64,000 nt of DNA from Paenibacillus sp. SY21-1 (GTDB lineage Bacteria; Bacillota; Bacilli; Paenibacillales; Paenibacillaceae). This document shows, piece by piece, positions 1 through 7,231 of this stretch. The notes under the pieces were generated by a model, which did no database searches, was not told the origin of the DNA, and was given only the letters and a program-made list of their open reading frames with translations. Each line of letters starts with the position of its first letter. Positions within the stretch are counted from its first letter, which is position 1. The stretch is taken from NCBI RefSeq assembly GCF_005222705.1, contig NZ_STGF01000033.1:1-64000 (forward strand), in the 5' to 3' direction. The translations under genes were made by a program, and so were the position numbers.

Positions 1-112
1 TCGAGGGCGAGAGCTACCGGATGAAGCACGCACTCATGAAAGAACGGTGAAAAATTCCCCACGATGATAATGGGGAAAAATACACGATTTTTTTGGGGAA
101 TATTGCTTGACG
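1..112 (+). mobile_element. 3' end of an IS21-type insertion sequence with istB tail
   Basis: Positions 3-50 on the plus strand read as the last 15 codons of an IstB-like ATPase. The tail begins GESYRMK, matching the GESYRIK tail of the complete IstB further along the window. It is followed by two GGGGAA-containing repeats and a terminal TTGACG at about 112, which resembles the repeated ends of IS21 elements. The rest of the element lies outside the window. It differs from the complete IS21 element at 11038-13236, so it is a second, distinct member. It cuts the restriction-like gene that reads towards it from the minus strand. The exact boundary at 112 is inferred from where the coding sequence of that gene stops making sense. 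Confidence 0.65.
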
Positions 113-1809
113 AAATACATTTTGTTCTTGTCGTTCAATAGCTCTGAGTCCGGCAGTCTAGAATTATTCACATTATGAAGCACGACGAGATCTGTGCCAT
201 CATCAAGAGCCGACTGTAGTTGCTGTACCGATCTCGCCTTAAAGCCTCGTTCAATCAAGACTCTTAGTTTTCCGGGAAACAGGTCGCTCCCTGTTTGTCG
301 CATCATCTCATCAATTTGCTCAGCAAGTAAAGCACGATCTGTGACATATAGTACCTTCCGGACAGCCTTCCTGATTAGTAAACTCCCGATAATCGCAGCC
401 GCGATCTTCGAAGAACCAACGCCTGTGGGAAGTTCAACGCGCAGCTTACGATTGCCATTCGTTATTGCTTCTGTAACTTTCTGCACGCACTCCAACTGAA
501 ACGGCATCAACTTAAAAGCATCTAACACTTCATATTCTTGGTCTTTGTTTATTTCACTTTTTACATGTTGAATAATATCATCCTGATCCTCGAGCGATGG
601 ACAAGGGATCGTCAGATTTTGAACCGCCGAAAGCTGCAGGAAGGATTGCGCCGCACCGACAGTTATGCTGGCAAGCTGTTCTCTTCCCCATCGGCTTTTA
701 AAATACATTGCTACGAATTCAGGCCTTGCGTGCGTTAACCGAATGCGAAGTATATGTTGGTTAATCGCCGCGCCATCGAGTGCTTCAGTTACGACCGTGC
801 ACTTGCCAGATAAGCCTCCAACGCGAGTCATGAGCAAGTCACCTTCCGCCACAGTAAACTTTACTTTGTTAGGAGCTACATAAGCCAGGTTCCGATGAGA
901 AACGAATAGCTCCTCGTGCGAAAGATCTTGCACGCGAATGAAAGGTACTCCGGTGTCTTGCAAATCGTCAGCCTGGACCTGTTGTCCAATTCGAATATCC
1001 TCGGACAAATCCTTCAGTCTCACAACCGGATCTCGCCAACTCTCCTGTGCTAGTGAAGGCATTAGATAAGCCACGTCAAATCGCTCTTTAATTTTCGCAT
1101 ACGGAACTAAGAATCCATCGGCAACTTGACCCTCTGAAGTATTCGTTGCTCGATCTGTTGCCTCTAAGCGTTCAGATAAAACTTCGTCTATAACATCAGC
1201 TAAGCTTTTCGGCTTAGACTGTTCCTCGGAGCGATTGCGCATCAATTTTCTAGCTTCGCTTTCGAACTCCAATGGTAATGAAGTAAATGGAAGCGAATAA
1301 TTTTTAAGCTGTTTAATCGTGATTGCCGGAATCGTCGAGCCTTTCGCCATATCCCCCAGCTCCCTTAAAGTGCTTGGAGCTACTAGCAAAAAAAATAACA
1401 ATTCAGGGCTTACTCGATTCGATCGAATGACTATAAATGCATTCGAAACGACGGCTCCGTCCAAATGTTCTGGCACTACCGCGCATACACCTTTCTCTGG
1501 TCTCACGGCGGAGAGAAGTATGTCTCCTTTCGCCGCTCTCAACTTGGCTCTTGTTTTGCATGCAAGTTCTTCCCAGCTCAACAATACTGGATTCTCGATC
1601 CTTCCTGTCAAATGTGAAACAGACCTCACTTCGATATAACTATACTCGGAAGCTGGATCGGACTTGGAGGCGTTCCAAGCATCTGGATTAAACGATGCGA
1701 TCTCTGAGAGCAAGATACGACCAGTCTGACCGACCGATTGCTCAAGCGTAGCAAACACCCAGTCTTCCTTATACAACGCTGTATAAGGTATGCTCCTTAT
1801 AAAACTCAT
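34..1809 (-). pseudogene. specificity (TRD)-helicase fusion protein, cut by IS
   Basis: This encodes 591 residues, of which the last 25 (after MYF at residue 566) come from the IS end. Residues about 20-190 and 230-420 each look like a type I restriction specificity half: a target-recognition domain with GDILLS/GDLLMT-type strands and a LxxFxL helical end. Residues 430-566 start a superfamily 2 helicase, with a Q-motif-like LMPFQ, a Walker A-like PTGVGSSK at 461-468 and a motif Ia region VLYVTDRALLAEQ. The DEAD box and later motifs are missing because of the IS. The start is supported by GGAGG upstream and by an ATGA overlap with the methylase-like gene. An S-type TRD pair fused to a helicase is not the standard HsdS or HsdR arrangement. 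As it stands the helicase cannot work, so it is called a truncated gene. Confidence 0.7.
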
Positions 1810-3227
1810 AGATTCCCTCCCTCAGCTCTCCATTTCAAGAAAGAAGTGACCGTCTGCTCTAAATACTCGACTTGTTCAGGAGAAGCAATAAATACATGCT
1901 CAGCTGTCTCATCTACATCCTTTTTCAACCGTATAATCAAAATGCTTACTCTCGCTGACGTATAAGGCTTAAGGATATGATCCGGCATTTTAATTATGGC
2001 TTCCACGATCGCTCTCTCCAAGATTAAGTCTCTCAGCCTTTTACTTGACCCGCTCCCAAACAACGTATTCTCGGGCACAATTGCAAGCACATAACCTCCG
2101 GACTTGGTCAATCGAAGCGCTTTTTCTATCATTAGATCCGATGCTTTTGCCTTGCCGTGTTTCGCAACTTCATATTCCTCAGTTAACGGTGCGGAATAGT
2201 TATAGCCCAAAGGCGGATCAATCGTTACTAGGTCGAAGTTGCTTTCATGTCCCGTTGACGGTAACCACGAAATGGCATCCGCTTCAAGCACCTTTATCTG
2301 CTCAGCGCTCTTTCCCTCAAGTAAATATGCTAATCGACAAACGGAGCTGGCAGATCTTGAAAGCTCAAGTCCTAATATATTTTCATATCGACATGTCTCA
2401 TGAACGGCTTGAATGACGAAACCAAATCCACTTCCCATATCCAGAGCCTTTGCATCGCTTTGCCCTAATCCTTCAATTACATTCCGAAAAAATGTAGCGA
2501 TGTGTGGAGAGGTAATGAATTGACCATCATTCCCCCCTCTTTCTCTCGAAAGTTGAGATATCAATTTTAGAAAAGCTTTCGATATTTCAATCCCTGATGG
2601 TGGGAAGCCGTCGAGATATTTAAGTATGCTCGTTAAACTCGGCAACGTACTCAGCGATCCTCCGAAATTGAGATCAAAAGCATCCTCGGCTTCTTTGACA
2701 ACTTGTGCGAATTTGTCGTTAGATAAATCCTCCCATTCAATCATTCGATCTCGTTTATGAAGGAAAAATCGTACTAACAAAACGGAACACAGAAACGGAA
2801 GATACTGCGAAAAGGAAATGTACCCCCGAAGTTGATTGAACATTTCAAACAACACCTGACGCAAGTCATCCTCGTTTTGCAAGTAGGCAGCTTCGTTTTC
2901 GAATACTGGCTGCTCTTGCAATGGAATGAATGTCTTCGCATTAAACCAATGAGATTGTCCTTCCAAGATGAATAGAACATATTTCACACCTAATTCCTCT
3001 GCAGCTTCGGCCATTGGGGGAATTAGGGTATGTATCGGTAGCATTCTTTGTTTGACTACAACGAGCACTTCCGCTCGCAGCGTTCCATCTTTTCGAATTG
3101 TATAACCAACGAAATCGATCGTACCTTTATTTCGTTGTTTGCTCCAGGAGATCCCAGATCTAACGATCACGCAGCCCAATGACTTGAGTTCGTTCTCGAT
3201 ATCATATTGCTTTTCATTCTCTATCAT
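1806..3227 (-). CDS. N-6 DNA methylase-like protein with degenerate nuclease-like N-terminus
   Basis: A 473-aa HsdM-like protein. Residues about 130-240 resemble the helical HsdM region. Residues 261-400 form a Rossmann methyltransferase with motif I DxGSGFG at 263-269 and motif IV DPPLGY at 337-342. The usual motif IV of adenine N6 methylases is (N/D)PP followed by an aromatic residue, and here that residue is Leu, so activity is uncertain. Residues 1-100 contain TIDFVGY followed by a strand ending VVVK, which looks like a PD-(D/E)XK fold with the catalytic Glu replaced; this last point is inference. The gene starts directly after the stop of the 100-aa gene and overlaps the TRD-helicase gene by ATGA, so the three are one operon. 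It probably either modifies DNA for self-protection or senses it. Confidence 0.75.
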   Translation of the reverse strand: MIENEKQYDIENELKSLGCVIVRSGISWSKQRNKGTIDFVGYTIRKDGTLRAEVLVVVKQRMLPIHTLIPPMAEAAEELGVKYVLFILEGQSHWFNAKTFIPLQEQPVFENEAAYLQNEDDLRQVLFEMFNQLRGYISFSQYLPFLCSVLLVRFFLHKRDRMIEWEDLSNDKFAQVVKEAEDAFDLNFGGSLSTLPSLTSILKYLDGFPPSGIEISKAFLKLISQLSRERGGNDGQFITSPHIATFFRNVIEGLGQSDAKALDMGSGFGFVIQAVHETCRYENILGLELSRSASSVCRLAYLLEGKSAEQIKVLEADAISWLPSTGHESNFDLVTIDPPLGYNYSAPLTEEYEVAKHGKAKASDLMIEKALRLTKSGGYVLAIVPENTLFGSGSSKRLRDLILERAIVEAIIKMPDHILKPYTSARVSILIIRLKKDVDETAEHVFIASPEQVEYLEQTVTSFLKWRAEGGNL

Positions 3228-3530
3228 CTAGTGTGCTCCTCCAACCGTTTCCTGAATAGGGTTCTTCGGACGATAGGTCATCAATTTTAGCAAATAGAAG
3301 TTATCTTGCTCTTCCAACTTGCCTCTCTCAAATGCTGCCTCGTCAATTCTTTCGATACGCAACGCGCCTCTGTTCTTAACGCCTAGCATATTCTGTACCA
3401 AGTTCATCACATCTATAATGCCGAATTCAGGTTCAGATTGAATGTAGCGAGCAACGCTCACTTCTTTCCCTTTCTTAACATGACCATACCGTAATACTAC
3501 ACGCCAATATTTATATACCACCGAAACCAC
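3228..3530 (-). CDS. 100-aa protein of unknown function, first gene of restriction-like operon
   Basis: I do not recognise this family. The 100 residues are mixed alpha/beta and charged, with N-terminal KYWRV and YGHVKKGKEVSVARY and a central DVMNLVQNMLGVKNRGALRIERI. The GHV..GKEV.VAR pattern looks structured rather than random, and there is no signal peptide or membrane segment. The stop codon is followed immediately by the ATG of the methylase-like gene, whose Shine-Dalgarno site lies inside this gene, so the two are co-transcribed and probably translationally coupled. It is the first gene after a 400-bp promoter region with duplicated 19-bp elements, so it could be a small regulator or an accessory subunit of the restriction-like complex. 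Confidence 0.7.
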   Translation of the reverse strand: MVSVVYKYWRVVLRYGHVKKGKEVSVARYIQSEPEFGIIDVMNLVQNMLGVKNRGALRIERIDEAAFERGKLEEQDNFYLLKLMTYRPKNPIQETVGGAH

Positions 3531-3556
3531 TCCTTATCATTATACTTTATTTACAA

Positions 3557-3661
3557 TGTCAATGTCGTGTTATTTATTGATATCATCTTACCATCCTATA
3601 TTTGGCATATCAACACTCCTGTGTAGATTATTTTATTAAATCTGTCACTGTCGTGTTATTT
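3557..3661 (-). promoter_or_regulatory. duplicated 19-bp element and promoter region before the restriction-like operon
   Basis: Two copies of TGTCAnTGTCGTGTTATTT (plus-strand reading) lie at 3557-3575 and 3643-3661. They differ at one base and are 86 bp apart in the same orientation. On the minus strand the proximal copy merges into a TTGACA, with TATAAT-like bases at about 3540-3545, just upstream of the first gene. The spacing to that TATAAT is 12 from TTGACA or 18 from ACGACA, so the exact promoter is not settled. The conserved copies are probably operator sites for a regulator of this operon or remnants of a promoter duplication. Confidence 0.5.
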
Positions 3662-3728
3662 GTTTATTTTTCTAAATACAACTCTTTATTTCTAATCTTA
3701 CTCGTTTCTTTTGACTACATATTGCCAG

Positions 3729-3742
3729 CGAATAAACGTTCG
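3729..3742. promoter_or_regulatory. LexA-box-like palindrome
   Basis: CGAATAAACGTTCG is close to the Bacillus LexA (DinR) consensus CGAAC-N4-GTTCG, with one mismatch in the left arm. It lies about 200 bp upstream of the restriction-like operon. Similar boxes occur at 10255-10268 and 13768-13781, all followed on the left side by CAG (CAGCGAATA), so the conserved part extends beyond the palindrome. Regulation is inferred only from the motif. Confidence 0.4.
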
Positions 3743-3818
3743 CATTGATCTTTGGCAAACAAGTAATATGCCTACCCGAACTTCTCCGACATCGAAATTA
3801 GAGGTTCAACGCAAACGA

Positions 3819-3856
3819 GGCAAATACCACTCCACTAGACAGGAGTGACATTCGCC
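3819..3856. terminator. hairpin downstream of the AddA-like gene
   Basis: Two 15-base arms starting GGCAAAT and ending ATTCGCC can pair with two or three mismatches around an 8-base loop. A TTATTTT run follows on the plus strand; the minus strand has only a loose T-rich tail. It lies 76 bp beyond the stop of the AddA-like gene, so it is probably its terminator or a bidirectional one. Confidence 0.45.
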
Positions 3857-3931
3857 TTATTTTAGAAGAGCGCGGTCCAATTCTGATATTATCTTGTCGA
3901 ACTGAACAATGGTTTCACGGCAGTCGCAACA

Positions 3932-6900
3932 TCATGTCGCCCAAACTCCTAATTGAATAAAGTACAAACCGGCTTCCTTCACCTCATAACCAAACGTCTC
4001 TTCCCATTCCGACGCATAAGCCTGCACCTGCGGCCGGTAGAAGTCAATGAATGACTGCAGCTTCTCTTCTGTCACACTGTCCGTCTTGAAATCAACAATA
4101 ACCCAGCCATCCTCTTCCTCGAAGAGGAAGTCAATGACTCCACGAACATAGGCATACTGAATGGAACTTGTACCTTCCGATCCGTCGGCAACCTCAGATG
4201 CTGCACCCCCAGCATCGCTAAATCCACTGATTCCATCGCTATTTTTTCGAATCATCAGCGGTACCTCGAATAAGCGGCGGCTAGCGCGAAGGCTGCGCTG
4301 CCAGATCTCGCTGGCTATTACGCTCTTTACAATCCTAGCGGCTTCGCTTATGTGAGCCTTATCCATGCCTTCCTCATCGGCTAAGAAACTTATCGTGTCC
4401 TCAAGTTCCGCCTCCGCTAACCCTTTGCCGAGCATCTCAATTGTCCTATGAACAACACTTCCAAATGCCATTCCTTTGCCTTCCGCGGACCATTCCGGCT
4501 TATCTCCAGTTGCTTTGGTTTGCTCGGTAACGGACATAACCCTATAGGTAGGCTCGCTAATGGCATCCAGCCTCATCTTTCGAGCTTCCGCTACGCTTTG
4601 CAAATCCGGTCCCTCGGTCAACTCCGTCTTCTTCTCCGGCAACACTTTCGGCACATCAAGCTCGCGTACGAAATCCATCCCATCTACGAGCGGTGTCCAA
4701 GGACACTTCGCCGGTTGATCATGATACAAGCTTATGACGAGCATTTGTTTCGGACGTGTAGCCGCGACATAGAGCAAACGGTCTTTCTCCGCATTGGAGA
4801 AAATACGCTCTCGTTCGTTCATCTCTCCCCAGCCTACGGGTTGAGCGATCACTTCCTTCTTGAACTCGCCGATCGATTTACTTATCGTGAAATAACCTGC
4901 AGCTGGATCTGCGGAACGCTCAATATACTGCGTCGCATCATGATCTGACTCCCCGCAGGGACAGGCCAAGAAGACGACGGATGCTTCAAGTCCTTTGGCT
5001 TTATGCAGATTCATAATCCGGACAGCCTGGTTGCCGCCAGCGTACAGGCTCGAGGTTTCCATCCCTCGATTCGCGAGCATATGCTCAATTAAACGACACA
5101 ATTCCACCCAGCTTGAAACCGCCGCAGGATCTCCATGCAATAGCTGCAGCATTCTCACCAGCGTTCCCGCACGAACAGAGCCTGCCGGCAATGTCGACAC
5201 ATACGGCAACACACCGAGGTCATCCACGATTCTATTGAACGCGGTGGCCGCGCTTGACGTGCGAACCCACCTCTTATAAGTCTGAAGCTTTCCAAGCACC
5301 GTAACAACTGCCCTTGCCTCATCGCTGCAGGTATCCAACGACGGCAAGTCAAATAATGAGAACGAAAATCCTTCCTGCTTATAGGCCCATAATTGCCAAT
5401 CGCTTAAGCCAAACAGCATTCCGCGCATAACCGCGAGCAAAGCCGGTTTATCTGCGGAATCCTCTAAATAACGAGCCAGCTGCAATAATGCCAGCAGCTC
5501 CTCATAAACCGTCGTACTGCCTGAAGTATCAGCCGGTACGCTGAACGAGTCCAGCTGTTCTGCGTACAAGTGGATGAACTCCCTTGTTTTCGTCAGAATT
5601 AGAAAATCACTCGGAACCGCATTTCGGTATCCTCCATCACGATCTGCAATCTGCAAATTGCCATTATGACAGGCCCACGATATATATCGTGCAATCTGCT
5701 CTGCATCTATTTGCGCGACTGCAGCCTTGCCTCCCGGCATCTTGGGATAAGGTAGAGCGTATATCCCATGTGGCGTTTTACGAGACAATTTGGAATCATC
5801 CGCACGCGTCTCCATCTTCACGAAAGCAGCCTGAACCTCCGTTTCCGATGACGGAAATTTCCCGACAAACTGACCATTTATGAAATCGCCGATGGAAGGC
5901 ACCGAACGGAAATTAGCTGTTAGACGAGATAGCGCACCGCATTCCTGGATGCGCGCCTTAACTTCGTTATAGATGGAAATATCCGCCCTGCGGAAACGGT
6001 AGATCGACTGTTTCGGATCCCCGACCACGAACAAGGAACCCGGCCGTGGTGTCAGTCTCCGCCAGTTTTTCTCGAACCTCTCACCTTCAGCGTTCCCTGT
6101 GAGTAGAAACATCAGCTCCGCTTGAATGGGATCCGTATCCTGGAATTCATCGACAAGCAGCCGCTGGTATCGTTCGGCGAAATAAGCTCTTACTTCACTA
6201 TTTTCACGTACAAGCTTGGCAGCTTCCATGAGCAAGTCTTGGAAATTCAGTTTCCCCGCGGCGTATCGGCATGTCTTGTGGTATTCAAGTACAGGTTGTA
6301 CGAAGCGGATCAGCTTCGGATACATATATTCACGCCATTCCTGAAGGAACGGATAGAGTACGTTGATTTGCCAATCGGAATAGCGTTTTTTCATCTCGCC
6401 GGCATGTTCTTTGGATGTCCACCTATTCAGCGTTACGTCGAGCTTGCGGTCAAACTCCTTTGCGATCTCGAGTATTCGCATATCATCCGATAAGTCGATG
6501 TAGCTCAGCTTCTGGCGTGTCTGTCTAACTAGCTTCTGAACCGTATCCCAGCCTTTCTCAGGCTCCACTGCCGGAATATAGGGCGCCGCAGCATCGAGTA
6601 ATGGAAGCAGAGTATCTCGTATCCGATCAAAATCCGGCCGCTCCCGCTCCTCGCAAGGAAGCTCAACGTCGGTAAATAAAGACACACGATCAAATACATC
6701 TCTAAGGGTATTCACATCCACGCGCAGTGACAACAACTCTTCGTATTGCAATAGCGCTTCCCCATCCAGCACTGCCATGTAATCATCCCAACAATTCTCG
6801 CGGAATTGCTTATCGCTTACTTCGTCCATTTCTTGGAATGAAGGGTCCAGCCCTGACTCGATGGGACGCTCGCGCAATAATGATCCACAGAACGAATGGA

Positions 6901-7231
6901 TGGTTCCGATAAAGATGAGGTCCAGATTTCCAAGTGCTTCAGATAACAGCCCACGAACGAAAGAAGCATCCGATGATCTTCGATAGGCTTTCTCTAGCGC
7001 CAATCGGAAACGTTCTTTCATCTCGTCTGCAGCTTTGTTGGTGAAAGTAATCGCAGCGATTTGACTGACACTAACGCCGGATTCGATCAATGCCAGAAGC
7101 CTGCCAACCAAGCTGGTCGTTTTACCCGATCCAGCCCCTGCCTCAACGATCAAAGTCGTATTTAAATCCGTAAGGATCCGATCTCGATCAGTTTGATCTG
7201 CAGGTGCCGTAAGGCCGTACGATTCAGTCAT
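3932..7231 (-). CDS. AddA-like UvrD-family helicase/nuclease
   Basis: A 1099-aa superfamily 1A helicase with Walker A GAGSGKTT at 32-39, Walker B with VDEFQDTD, the UvrD C-terminal motifs NLHKAKGLE and YVAATRP, and a C-terminal RecB-type nuclease with GVIDFLF, VDFKTD and QVQAYA. This is the AddA/RecB architecture: double-strand end processing by helicase plus nuclease. It is shorter than the canonical Bacillus AddA (about 1230 aa) and sits among accessory genes, so it may be a second, acquired copy rather than the housekeeping enzyme. Its start overlaps the end of the AddB-like gene by 8 bp, so the two products are made together and probably form a heterodimer. Possible roles are recombination repair or anti-phage degradation of DNA ends. 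Confidence 0.85.
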   Translation of the reverse strand: MTESYGLTAPADQTDRDRILTDLNTTLIVEAGAGSGKTTSLVGRLLALIESGVSVSQIAAITFTNKAADEMKERFRLALEKAYRRSSDASFVRGLLSEALGNLDLIFIGTIHSFCGSLLRERPIESGLDPSFQEMDEVSDKQFRENCWDDYMAVLDGEALLQYEELLSLRVDVNTLRDVFDRVSLFTDVELPCEERERPDFDRIRDTLLPLLDAAAPYIPAVEPEKGWDTVQKLVRQTRQKLSYIDLSDDMRILEIAKEFDRKLDVTLNRWTSKEHAGEMKKRYSDWQINVLYPFLQEWREYMYPKLIRFVQPVLEYHKTCRYAAGKLNFQDLLMEAAKLVRENSEVRAYFAERYQRLLVDEFQDTDPIQAELMFLLTGNAEGERFEKNWRRLTPRPGSLFVVGDPKQSIYRFRRADISIYNEVKARIQECGALSRLTANFRSVPSIGDFINGQFVGKFPSSETEVQAAFVKMETRADDSKLSRKTPHGIYALPYPKMPGGKAAVAQIDAEQIARYISWACHNGNLQIADRDGGYRNAVPSDFLILTKTREFIHLYAEQLDSFSVPADTSGSTTVYEELLALLQLARYLEDSADKPALLAVMRGMLFGLSDWQLWAYKQEGFSFSLFDLPSLDTCSDEARAVVTVLGKLQTYKRWVRTSSAATAFNRIVDDLGVLPYVSTLPAGSVRAGTLVRMLQLLHGDPAAVSSWVELCRLIEHMLANRGMETSSLYAGGNQAVRIMNLHKAKGLEASVVFLACPCGESDHDATQYIERSADPAAGYFTISKSIGEFKKEVIAQPVGWGEMNERERIFSNAEKDRLLYVAATRPKQMLVISLYHDQPAKCPWTPLVDGMDFVRELDVPKVLPEKKTELTEGPDLQSVAEARKMRLDAISEPTYRVMSVTEQTKATGDKPEWSAEGKGMAFGSVVHRTIEMLGKGLAEAELEDTISFLADEEGMDKAHISEAARIVKSVIASEIWQRSLRASRRLFEVPLMIRKNSDGISGFSDAGGAASEVADGSEGTSSIQYAYVRGVIDFLFEEEDGWVIVDFKTDSVTEEKLQSFIDFYRPQVQAYASEWEETFGYEVKEAGLYFIQLGVWAT

